NCBI RefSeq assembly: GCF_963169125.1
Contig: NC_084798.1
Span: 172,699,980-172,763,979 of the forward strand
Origin: Humulus lupulus
Lineage: Eukaryota > Streptophyta > Magnoliopsida > Rosales > Cannabaceae
Reading direction: 5' to 3'
Length of the DNA: 64,000 nt
Shown: positions 11,620-21,872 of the stretch, piece by piece
Position numbering within the stretch: the first letter of the stretch is position 1
Layout of the letters: every line of letters begins with the position of its first letter
The notes under the pieces: generated by a model
Databases searched by the model: none
Seen by the model: only the letters and a program-made list of their open reading frames with translations
Told to the model about the DNA's origin: nothing
Made by a program: the position numbers and the translations under genes

Positions 11620-12385
11620 ATGTAAAAAAGAAAAGAGAAATTATATGAAATGACCTAAAATAAAGGCATCAAGAAGTTAATGTACTTATTTTTAAAATTG
11701 TAGAGAAATAACCCTTTTACATTGTTGATTACCTAAATTGTCATTTTTTTATAATTTATTTATTTATTTAGAACTGTATAACTTTAATATAGTGATATAT
11801 GTATATTAGTTTTGTTTAATTAGTTTTTATTTTAAAGTTATATTGATTTTTTAAGTTTTTTATAGGCTGTTGGTATATTATTTTCCAATTAGTGTATATA
11901 TTTTTTGTGGTATGGTATATAATTTTTTTTTGTGATATTTAGTTTATATTTTATATTATACATAGTGGTAGTATATAATTTTGTATCATGATATATACAT
12001 TTTAATGGTAGTATATAATTTTGTTAGCATAATATATACATTTTTGAGTAATAATTTAGTAAGTTTTGATAATATATTATTTTTCAACTTGGTATATATA
12101 TTTTGTGGTATGATATATCATTCAACAACTCATAAAAAATGAAAAAAATATATAAAAATAACTTTAAAATAAAAACTAATTAAACAAAACTAATATACAT
12201 ATACCATAATATTAAAATATTTAGAATAAAATAGTAATTTGTTAAATGACATATTTGGTAATACGTGATATTAAAGTGATTATTATGCTATTTTACTACA
12301 AAATTAAATACATGGACATTTACTTACTTTCACACACCATTAAGAATCATTTTGCATCATGTCAAAAAAAAAATTCCATTAATGA
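11620..12385. mobile_element. Third long inverted-repeat element
   Basis: Imperfect inverted repeat centred near 12000. The clearest arm match is TATATGTATATTAGTTTTGT followed by TTAATTAGTTTTTATTTTAA (about 11800-11845) against its reverse complement at about 12160-12205. Weaker matching extends outward to about 11640 and 12345. The loop contains several GGTATATAATTTTGT-like motifs. No terminal motif or target duplication was resolved. Confidence 0.55.
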
Positions 12386-13336
12386 TAATCTCAAGCTTAA
12401 CAATTTTGAATTTCGTAAATGCTGAAGTGTAATCAAAATCAAATATGTAAAGGATACTTGTCAATAAAATCAAACAATCGTTAATAGTTTTACATAAGTA
12501 CCAATTTTTTTTTTTACAATATCAATACAGAAGTTTTACTAATAATTGCATTTAAATAACAATTAAATTTTTAAAAAATAATTTGCATTTTTTTTAGTTT
12601 TTTATTTACTATTTTTTAAAAAGGTTTTTTTTTAAATAAATTAAAGTTGATTTTTATACATTTTTAAAATTATTTGAAGAATATAATATTTGGTACCAAT
12701 ATATGTAATTAATATAAAATTTTAGTATTATTGTCGTACAAATATTAAATTAGTATTTAAGAGTAGCTATTAATAAAAATTTAGTATTATTGTCTTTAAA
12801 AAATATTAATACTGAGTGCAATTATTACAAAAATTATTTTTACCCCAAATTTCAATAATATATATATAACCAAGACTCACATAAAAACTAAACTAAAAAT
12901 TAAACATGATGTTAAAATCAAATCATAATTAAAAGGAAAAAGTATTATAACTATCTTGTAGGTTTAACACAGAGACTTGTATAATATAAAGTAGAGTTAC
13001 ATATTCTTTCTATCCATCTTCTATTTTATTGAGTGCAATTACCCATCAAATTAAGAGTGTCAGAGCCAGTCATTTTCATCAATCTTATAAACTCAATAGA
13101 TTTTGCTTTGTTAAAATATAACTCATTTGTATATAAATCATTAAATATTAAAAACAAAATTAAAATTGCCACACAAAAAAATTAAATTATACAAAAAATA
13201 ATGGTTTTACAAAAAATGTAACAAAAATAAATATATAAATAAAAAAAACCATAGTTTGATATATGATTTTTTTTTAAAAGAAAAAAACCTAGACTTTGTC
13301 GTAATAAGTACAAGTCTGAATGGCATGGTCAAATCA
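12386..13336. other. AT-rich upstream region of the EBF gene
   Basis: No coding sequence seen. Two blocks containing TTTAGTATTATTGTC (about 12715 and 12780) and a partial inverted match between about 12540 and 12825 suggest another small decayed repeat. Nearer the gene the region may act as distal promoter. Confidence 0.45.
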
Positions 13337-13344
13337 ATGTACCT
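13337..13344 (+). promoter_or_regulatory. Candidate EIN3/EIL binding site upstream of EBF
   Basis: ATGTACCT fits the published EIN3/TEIL consensus AYGWAYCT exactly and lies about 630 bp before the EBF start codon. EIN3 is known to activate EBF2 in Arabidopsis, closing a feedback loop. A match of this degeneracy is expected by chance about once in 4 kb on both strands, so this is only a candidate. Confidence 0.35.
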
Positions 13345-13969
13345 GCCTGCCTGCCTGCCTATGATATCATTATCATGCACACTAGTAACTAACCACTAGT
13401 TCATGCATATAAGATTACCAACAAGGCTACTTTCTTTTTTATTTATTCATATTATTAATTAAATAAAAAATTTAATAATAGTGAGTCCCTGGTATTCAGT
13501 TTTCTGTATTGGTGAGGTGGTGGTTGGACTAGGACTAGGACTAGGGCTAGGGGAATTGTAGTGTGGGGGAGAGGAATAACTGGATTTCAGGAAGAATACA
13601 TTGCATGTACCAAAAAACCATACCACACCACACCATTGTTTTTTGACAACGACAACTTTTCTTGTCCCTTCTCCCAATAAAACCCTTTTCTCCACTTACA
13701 CATATATTCCATTTCCATTTCCATTTCCCTTACCCATTCCATTCGTCACTCAACCAAATCAAAATCTTTCATTTTTTCTTCTTGGCTTTTCTTTTTTGCC
13801 CTGCTTGTTGGGGTTTCCTCTCTTCAATTCAAATGCTCTTGTGCTTTCTTTGGATCTTAATCTGCTTCGCTGCAACCGTTTTTGCTTCAAGTTTGATCCT
13901 TTTTTCTCTCCCTGGAGGGTTTTTGTGCCTTGAGGAGCTCTTCGGCTTTGTTCTTTTTCGACTGTCATC
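13345..13969 (+). promoter_or_regulatory. Proximal promoter and 5' UTR of EBF
   Basis: Contains a (TGCC)n-like microsatellite at about 13341-13360, an AT-rich stretch at 13430-13480, then a long pyrimidine-rich region with repeated CCATTT units (about 13709-13745) that looks like a 5' leader. The transcription start is not determinable from sequence alone. Long plus-strand frames in this leader (13601-13933, 13662-14081) begin at non-ATG codons and are not supported as genes. Confidence 0.5.
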
Positions 13970-16292
13970 ATGCCTACCCTTGTTAATTACAGTGGTACGT
14001 TTCTGGGTTTTGATTCTCCTTTTTTCTATGTTGTTTTATCTGGGTTTTCAATTTTTTTTACACAAGTTTTGGTCTATATGATGATGTTAGTTTTATTTCA
14101 CTGATTTTTGGATGGTTTATAGTTCTGAATATGTGAGAGGGAATCATGTTTAGAATACTTTTAGATCGGATTAAATTCTTTGATATGTAGCCATTTGAGG
14201 GTAGCCTTTTGATTTGATCTAGAAGTCTGATCCTAATTATTTTTTAGGGGGAAATCTATGTTTTCAGGTCCAAGAGCTGTTGATTTTTGTTAAATTTTAT
14301 GTGGTAGAATGTTTAGAATAGAAGTAGATCAAGAAAACAAATTATGAAAAGAACTGTGGCTGATAATAGATTGCTTTGGGTTCAGGTGATGATGAATTTT
14401 ACTCTGGGGGCTCTTGTTACTCAAACCAGGGACTGTTTGGTTCCCATGTTGATGTGTATTGTCCTCCTAGCAAGAGAGCACGGATCAGTGCCCCTTTTGC
14501 CTTCGAAGGAAGCTTCTTGGAGCAGGTTGTTAAACCCTCCATTGAAGTACTACCCGATGAGTGCCTTTTTGAGATCCTAAGACGCCTGCAGGGCGGTAAA
14601 GAGAGGAGCTCTTGTGCTTGTGTTTCAAAGAAATGGCTTTCGATGTTGAGTAGTATCCGCAGAACTGAGATGCCATCAAAGTTGGAGAATGAAGTGGTTT
14701 CCTCTAGTGATGTTGAAATGATCGATTCTGATGAAGATCAAGAACTAAAAAGTGATGGATATCTTTCAAGGTGTGTGGTGGGAAAGAAAGCAACTGATAC
14801 TCGACTAGCTGCCATTTCAGTTGGAACTAGTAGCCGTGGGGGACTTGGAAAGCTTTCAATCCGAGGAAGCAACACCGTTCGTGGAGTTACAGACGTTGGA
14901 CTGTCTGCTATTGCTCGGGGTTGTCCATCTTTGAAGGCCCTTTCTTTGTGGAATGTTCCCGCTGTTGGAGATCAAGGTCTTTATGAGATAGCTAGAGGAT
15001 GCCCATTGTTAGAGAAGCTTGACCTTTGCCAGTGTCCTTCAATTTCCAACAAGGGTTTGATGGCAATTGCTGAGAATTGCCCTAATTTGACAGCTTTGAG
15101 TATTGAATCATGCTCTAAGATTGGTAATGATGGATTGCAAGCTGTTGGAAGGTTTTGCTCCAAGCTGCAGTCTGTATCTATCAGAGACTGTCCTCTTGTT
15201 GGGGATCATGGAGTATCAAGTCTGCTATCATCAGCTTCTTTAGTGCTATCAAAGGTAAAGCTTCAGGCTTTGAATATCACAGACTTCTCCATTGCAGTGA
15301 TTGGACATTATGGCAAGGCTATTACCAATCTTAATCTTATTGGTCTCCAAAATGTAAGTGAGAAAGGATTTTCGGTCATAGGAAATGCTCAAGGTCTTCA
15401 GAAGTTGGTGTCATTAGCAATTACTTCTTGCCGGGGAATAACCGATGCCAGCCTTGAAGCTATGGGCAAGGGTTGTGTGAATCTTAGGCAGATGTGCCTT
15501 CGTAAGTGTTGTTTTGTGTCTGATAATGGCTTGGTTGCTTTTGCCAAAGTTGCTGCATCGCTTGAGAGCCTACAATTGGAGGAGTGTAATAGGGTTACCC
15601 AGGCAGGGATTGTTGGTGCTCTCTCAAACTGTGGAACTAAGTTGAAGTCCCTTACCCTAGTGAAGTGCATGGGCATCAAGGATATCACTTCTGAAGTATC
15701 TATGCCCTCTCCCTGCAGATCTCTTCGATCTCTATCCATCCGAAACTGCCCTGGTTTTGGTAGTGTTAGCCTTGCCATGGTGGGGAGCTTGTGCCCTCAA
15801 CTTCAGGATGTAGATCTGAGTGGGCTTTATGGAATAACAGATGCTGGGATTCTTCCACTTCTTGAGAACTGTGAGGAAGGACTTGTCAAAGTGAATCTTA
15901 GTGGCTGCCTGAATTTATCAGATGAGGTAGTCATTGCTTTGGCTAAGTTTCATGGAGGAACAGTGGAGTCATTGAATCTTGATGGATGCAGGAGGATCAC
16001 GAATGCAAGTTTGGCAGCAATTGCAGATGATTGCTTGTTACTCAGAGATCTAGACCTTTCTAAATGTGCAATCACTGATTCTGGCATTTCAGCCCTTTCT
16101 AATGCAACGCAAATCAATTTGCAAGTGCTCTCTCTTTCTGGTTGTTCTGAAGTAACGAACAAGAGCGCATTTTGCCTTAAGAAATTGGGTGAGACTCTAG
16201 TTGGGTTGAATCTCCAACATTGCAATTCAATCAGCAGCAGAACAGTTGAGCTGCTTGTGGAGAGCTTGTGGAGATGTGATATCTTGGCCTAA
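13970..16292 (+). CDS. EBF1: EIN3-binding F-box protein (EBF1/EBF2 type)
   Basis: Substrate-recognition subunit of an SCF ubiquitin ligase that binds EIN3/EIL transcription factors in the nucleus and sends them to the proteasome, so it restrains ethylene signalling. Exon 1 codes only MPTLVNYSG (13970-13994, donor GGTACGT). The intron is 13995-14385 (acceptor TTCAG), and exon 2 runs 14386-16292. The joined frame gives 643 residues, close to the ~630 of Arabidopsis EBF1. In order: an acidic N-terminus, CPPSKRARIS (about 34-43, a likely nuclear signal), an F-box (about 62-102, LPDECLFEILRRL), an acidic linker, then Cys-type leucine-rich repeats (about 160-635) of the pattern C.NL..L....C..I...GL. 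The alternative ATG at 14376 lies inside the intron; joining exon 1 gives the N-terminus I recall for the plant family. No stop or frameshift is seen. EBF1 and EBF2 cannot be told apart here. Confidence 0.95.
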
Positions 16293-17100
16293 TTAAGAGA
16301 TTGAACAGAACAATACTCTCCTATATGCTAAAAGAGAGGCAGATATAGAGATGTCAGAGATAGTGGAGTCCGTGGATTTGTTTTTTAAGTTGTTACTTGA
16401 TAGGTGGTTTTTAGCTCTTATGGTTAACCGATATGGATAGCACAACGTTAGTCATACTGTTTTTGCTCATCATTGGTGGACTTTTTGGCTGGCTTGGTTG
16501 TTTTCTGGGTGACTTTGGCCTATACTTTGTCATCCTTTTTTAGCAGGCTCCCTTACCTGTTCTCACTGTTTAGCCCCTGATCAGCAGGAGGTTTCATCTT
16601 GGCCATGGTTCCCAGTGAATATTACCAAGTTTTAGTCCAAGGTTCTCCACTTGCTGGTGCGTTTTCTTACTGCACACGTTTGGGTCCTGCTATTCGATGT
16701 GGTGTTTTTAGCTTTCCTGCACATTCCTCCATTGGCGTGTCTGATCAAGCTTTCTTTTTTATGTTTCACCCCTGCGAAACCCATTGTTTGAAGTCAGTTC
16801 TTTGTAGTAGAGTGACTAAAAAGAGTCTGTTTCAGGGATTTGCATAATTGTAGGGGGTTTGTTTTTCCCTTTTCACGAGTGTTTTTCAGTGTTGGGTGGT
16901 TGATTTAGGCAGTTCTTTAGTAAGGGTACCTCGGATCTATGTGGGCTTTGATGGTGGCATTCTCTTATGTGTGCCTTGACAACCTTGTTTTGGTTGTTTT
17001 TTTTCTCATTTTATCATCCATGTCCCATATAGCTTTGCTGGTTTCTCATTCTACTGTGTTGTACTTTGTCACTACTTTAATATAAATAAATAAAAAATTA
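16293..17100 (+). promoter_or_regulatory. Long U-rich 3' UTR of EBF
   Basis: About 800 nt without a credible gene, ending near AATATAAATAAATAAAAAAT (about 17078-17098), which resembles a plant polyadenylation region. It carries many U runs, for example near 16381, 16536, 16752, 16868 and 16990. In Arabidopsis, EIN2 represses EBF1/EBF2 translation through poly-U motifs in the 3' UTR, so conserved control is plausible. The end point is inferred. Confidence 0.6.
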
Positions 17101-18082
17101 GGTAATTTAGCTTGATTGTTGTGTTATGATGCATTTACCTCGCAATGAATTGGAACAGTATTGATACATTTAATCTAAAAAAACATGATTAGCATTTTCT
17201 TAGGCAGCCTTGTATATTCATTTTTGGTGCCTTGAAAAACTAGAAGAAAATCCACATCAATTACTATTATTCGGAGTGATTACTTTTGGCTGTGGTTGGT
17301 AGAATAGTTTTTATACTCATTCTTCATAATAATTTTTCTTTTTGATATTTTTCTACAAAATGATCTAGACACGCGCGTTGGTACTCTATTGAGGTCATTT
17401 TGTGCAAAATAACATTAAAAAATTTCTATTCATACCTATTACTCATTTCCTTTGTATATAACAACTAATGTATTGTTAGTTGCTTATAAACACACACACA
17501 TATATATATATAAATCTATATATATTTTTTGGCACTGATAAACATATTATTAGTTGCTTGGTTGGCATGAAAATCATAACCCATTTAGCCAATAAATTTT
17601 TGTACAAAGTCTATTTATTTAACTAATATATAATAGATATTTTTTTAGAAAAATAAAAAAAACTAACATTAAATAGATTTGCAAATCAATTTCGAGCTAC
17701 CAAGATATATACAATTCTCAAAATAGATTTACAAAGATATACTCTTAAAAATTGATAATCACTTTTGACATTGCTTTAAACAGATAAGATAGAGATTTGC
17801 ATGTGAATTCCATACTAAGATATAGAAATATATATATATATATATTTATTTATACAAATTTTAAACGATAATAGATTTAGAAACTTGCCTTATATATTAT
17901 TGATTGATAACGTGGTGGGAACAGGCAATAGTTGACAATGGAAGTTGATTGCATGTGATGGTCGGTTGGGATGAAATGATGCTGTTTAGAACGTAAATAA
18001 GTGCATTCAACTAGCTTGTTCACTCTCCACACTACCAATCGTACGTTTGCCATTCATGTGGTCTCTCTCTCTTTCTCTCTCG

Positions 18083-18132
<50 letters not shown>

Positions 18133-18329
18133 TGTATAATGTACCATACCATACCATAATGTCTTAAAATGTCTATGTTCAACACTGTAATCCCATTCAA
18201 AATCTTTCAAATCTTCACAATATGAATTACTTACAATAAACTTGTAGAAACGTACATATTCTTCATTTTATGATGTACTTAATTACCTAATCAATAACTA
18301 TTAATTTGACTATTGATGCATTAAATGGG
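17101..18329. other. AT-rich intergenic region with microsatellites
   Basis: No gene recognised. It holds short CA/TA tracts near 17490-17530 and 17830-17850 and a longer CT/AT tract listed separately. Confidence 0.6.
18062..18133. repeat. (CT)n-(AT)n compound microsatellite
   Basis: An almost continuous CT dinucleotide tract with a few CG and TT interruptions, passing directly into a TA tract. Confidence 0.95.
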
Positions 18330-18660
18330 GTACCATAACAAAAATACCCTACCCACTATATACATGCCAATTTGATTCCAGTATCTTCGTTAGTTCCAAA
18401 ACTACCCCTGAAATTTGTTTCCCACTTTCTCTCTCTACTCTCTCAAACTCTCTCTATTCTCTCTCTCACTCTCTTAGTCCCGAACCAAAATCCCCAAAAT
18501 CCCTCTCTCCTTTCGCATTCACTGTCGGAACCCAAGGGAAGCTGTGAGCATTGTCTTCCATGCCCATGACCGCACATCAATGGCAAGAAATCTCGACCGG
18601 AGTAGGCGAGTAGGAGAGAAAACCCAAGAGCGAAACAACCCCAAAATAGGCAAAGGTGAG
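18330..18660 (+). other. Probable left part of the MULE with a possible first exon
   Basis: The start is GGGGTACCATAACAAAAATA, followed by a pyrimidine-rich leader with CTCTCT runs. A short frame with ATG at about 18580 reads MARNLDRSRRVGEKTQERNN and meets a GGCAAAG/GTGAGG sequence that could be a splice donor leading towards the DUF1985 frame at 19191. The terminal inverted repeat cannot be confirmed because the other end of the MULE lies outside the window. Confidence 0.35.
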
Positions 18661-18777
18661 GGATTTACTTATTTATTCTGCAATAAATTGTCTGGGCCTG
18701 GTTTATTTTTTAATTTTTTGTTCATAGGATAGATCGAGGCTAGGGAATGAAGAAATATGAGTTTTTTTCTAGTTTTT

Positions 18778-19140
18778 ATTCACCTCGATAGAAATCGATA
18801 GGCCTCGATAGTATCTATTTGGTTCTGGTATTGATTGTGCCTTGATAGAGTTAGGTATATTATGATTTTTTCCGTGCCTCAATAGAACTTGATAGGCCCC
18901 GAGAATTAGGTATTTTCTGATTTTGCATGCACCTTGATAGGCCTCGATAGTAGTGGTCAATATCAATATTGTTTGAGACCTCGCTAGGCCTCGACAAGCC
19001 CCCATAGGCCTCGACAGTAATGGTCAGCATCAATATTGTGTGGGACCTTGATAGGCCTCGATAGGCCTTGATAGTTTATCTGCCTTTTGATTTTTATTTT
19101 TACCTCGATGAGCCTTGGCATGTCTTGATGGTCCTCGATG
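18778..19140. repeat. Cluster of CCTCGATAGGCCTCGATAG-like repeats, left copy
   Basis: Many degenerate copies of CTCGATAG and GGCCTCGATAG with spacers such as GTAGTGGTCAATATCAATATTG. A similar cluster lies at 20746-21110, so the DUF1985 frame is bracketed by related repeats. Confidence 0.75.
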
Positions 19141-19190
19141 TTTACCAGATTGTTTAAAATATATTACTAACAATTTTTTTTCTTCAGATG

Positions 19191-20525
19191 CCTGATCTTA
19201 TTGTACCGTTGGAGAAGCACTTTCCTGGTCGTGTTACTTATAGGGGTAGTGCTTACTTGGATACCCTTATAGAGCAGTTTAGGAGGCATGGGCTTATTGA
19301 ACGGGCATAGGCATGCCTGTTGGGACAGTTCTTTAAGGCAAAGTCCTTTAGTTTTTCTGGGGTTCTACTGTATCATCTGATGTTGCGTAAGGTGGAAAGC
19401 AAGAAGCCTGAAGAGGGCCAATTCTACGTGGGCAACACTCTTTGTAGATTTGGGATTGCAGACTTTTCCTTATTTACCGAGCTGAATTTTGGGAACACAC
19501 CATCCCCATATGAGTTGAGAGAGCATCTTTCAAGCGATTAGATCATCCAGGAATATTTTAATGGTGATTCGAAGATTAGTTTTGGTCAGTTGGAAGATGC
19601 TTTGAAGGCCTCGACAAACCCAGAAGATGCATTTAAGCTGGGTTTATGCTATTTGATAGAGGGGATATTGAATGCCCCAGATAACACAACATGCATATGG
19701 GGTGATTCACTGAAGATGATTGAGGATCTTGATTACTTTTTCAAGTATCTGTGGGGGAAGTTGTCCTTTAAGAAGGTTATTAGAGGAGTTCAGAAGGAGG
19801 CAGAGAAGCTGGCAGAGGTTGCAAAGGAAGCTTCTATTTTTTACGAGGATGTTCCGAGGGTTGAGAAGGGCACTTCACAGGTCTGTGCACCTTCCTCTAG
19901 TCAGGTTGCCCAACCTGATTATGAGCAGTTGATGTAGAGGCTCAAGAGGATTAAGGTGGGCCAGTCTGATTATGCCCAGAGGCTACAGAGGGTTGAGGAG
20001 GGCCAGGCGACCTTACTTCAGAATTAGACTACGATCATGGCTTAGCTGGTGCAACTGATTTCAGCGGTCTCAGAACGATCCACGGAACAGAGCCGACCCA
20101 CCCTTTTATAATGAAATACCAAGTCTAATATCTTGCCCCATAACTACGAGCCCAGTGATCCACCTTCCACTCCACAGGCCCAGACATCTGTTGTTGCCAG
20201 TGATGCCGACAGTCCCAGTGTACGAATACTACAACCTAAGGAGGCAGCTGGCCTTGAAGTTATCAGGAAGAAACGCAGGCCCAAGCGTTTTGATGACTTC
20301 ATCGACCCTATGAAGAGGTTAAGAGTAGATAAATAGGGGCTAGTTATTGAACCTTTGAGGAAGTGTGACCCGCAGCAAGAGAAGAGCTTCCGTGAGTGTA
20401 TGATCGGGAAGATTGACAACAAGAGGGATCGAAACGTTCATACTGGGATGTACGGTGTGGCATGGTTCTTGAAGGTGCACACCAAGTGGTGTGTGGACCT
20501 ATTCTATCAGAATTGGTCACCGTGA
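19191..20525 (+). pseudogene. DUF1985-type gene carried by a MULE (degenerate)
   Basis: One continuous frame from ATG at 19191 to about 20525 with several in-frame stops: TAG at 19308, 19539, 19935, 20025 and 20043, TAA at 20109, TGA at 20112, TAG at 20334. No frameshift is needed. The first half carries the DUF1985 pattern: FSGVLLYHLML, then GNTLCRFGIADFSLFTELNFG, LCYLIEGILN and a final YLWGKLSFKKVIRGVQKE. The second half is charged with a basic KKRRPKRFDD segment. Such proteins often accompany Ulp1-like cysteine proteases in plant MULEs; I see no protease catalytic domain here. The opposite-strand MuDR transposase next to it supports a MULE origin. Function is unknown. Confidence 0.75.
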
Positions 20526-20745
20526 TGTTGTTTACATTTTCTCGATACACCTCTTTTATAGACTAGTATATAATTAGTTTTGTATATGGTTTAGTTACGG
20601 ACATTATTTTTTTTGTACGAACTTTGATGGTACTTGACCAAACATGTCATTCATTTTCGACATTGATCTGCCTCAATATAATTTGATTAAGACCGTCCAA
20701 ATATTTCAAAAGTTATTAAAAAAAAAACTACTAAATTCACAAAAT

Positions 20746-21110
20746 CGGTCTGCCTCGACAAAACTCGATGGGTCAAACGAACTGCCTCGATGAACCTCGA
20801 CTACACCATCCAATAAATGATTAAAATGTTTCTGCCTCGATTGTCATCGATAGTGCCAAATAAATACATTGCGCAGTCTACCTTGATAGGCCTCGATTGG
20901 CTTCGATAGGGTTAAATAAATACATTACCAAGCCTGCCTCGATAGATCTCGATTGACCTCGAAAGAGTTAAGTAAATACATTACCAAGCCTGCCTCGATA
21001 GGTATCAAGGCCAAATAAATACATTACAAAGTCTGGCTCGATAGGACTCGATGTGCCTTGACTCGCCTCGATGGGCATGATTGACAAACTTAGATGTCGA
21101 GGTATATCGA
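20746..21110. repeat. Cluster of CCTCGATAG-like repeats, right copy
   Basis: Repeated GCCTCGATAG and CTCGATTGG units separated by AAATAAATACATTACCAAG, with a period of about 60 bp over part of its length. It sits between the 3' ends of the DUF1985 frame (plus) and the transposase (minus). Confidence 0.75.
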
Positions 21111-21218
21111 GGCAGACAGGAAACAATTTGTGATCAAAACTAAAAAAATAATAGGAGAGGTACTTGAATGAAATAAACTCAGCAAAATCAATTGAATTAT
21201 TACATAACACATAAATTT

Positions 21219-21872
21219 TTAAAGCCTAGCCTTACATGACTTCCTATTGTGCCCACTACCACTACATCTGCTACACTTACGTGGCTTGATAATGTTTTCC
21301 CTGGGTGAAGCATAGCGGTTAGTCTTTCGCCTACCCACTTTCTACTTCTTAGGCTTTCCTACAAGGGTTTTCTCAATGGGAACGCCGACAACCATATCTC
21401 TGATGTGATCAGGGATTACCCATCCATCCTTGTTCCCAAAAGGGTAAATAGTTTCATTATAAGTGTCCCTCAATGCCTCGATTCTATAGTAAGGGAAACA
21501 CAATGAGTAAATGCTCATGCTTCTTTTTCTGGCTGCAGCAAAAACATGGACACACGGTATCCCAGTGGTTTGGAACATGCAACAAGAGCATGATTTTGTG
21601 GCCAAGTTCGCCTCACCATCACCATTACCATATACCACAAGAAATTCATGACGACCAAGGACTTGGACATCTAGGAAAATTGCTTTCTCACCTATTTTCT
21701 TCACATCTTTTTCCATCTCAGATGATAACATAGTTGTTACTTTTGCAGCTCTTTCACATCTATCGACAAACCAAGATTGAAGAGTGAATCTTATGAATTC
21801 AAGGAAAGTGGCAACTGGAAAGCTACTTGCCTCCTTTGTTTTATTGTTAAAGCTTTCTCCATAGTTACTCGT
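21219..21872 (-). pseudogene. MULE transposase, C-terminal part
   Basis: Part of a MuDR-like transposase read right to left across three segments. This one begins NYGESFNNKTKEA, directly continuing the middle segment once the solo LTR is removed. It holds the SWIM zinc finger (CSCCMFQTTGIPCVH, near 21560-21620) and a C-terminal CCHC knuckle (CSRCSGSGHNRKSC, near 21240-21280), stopping at 21219-21221. One in-frame TAG (21342-21344) interrupts it. SWIM fingers after the catalytic domain are standard for this family. Confidence 0.88.

Noticed and set aside
13601..14081. Two overlapping plus-strand frames (110 and 139 codons) before the EBF gene
   Set aside because: They begin at non-ATG codons and run through the pyrimidine-rich 5' leader, exon 1 and the intron; composition is typical of UTR, not protein.
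16599..16847. 82-codon plus-strand frame after EBF
   Set aside because: Lies in the U-rich 3' UTR, has no recognisable domain, and no separate promoter is seen.
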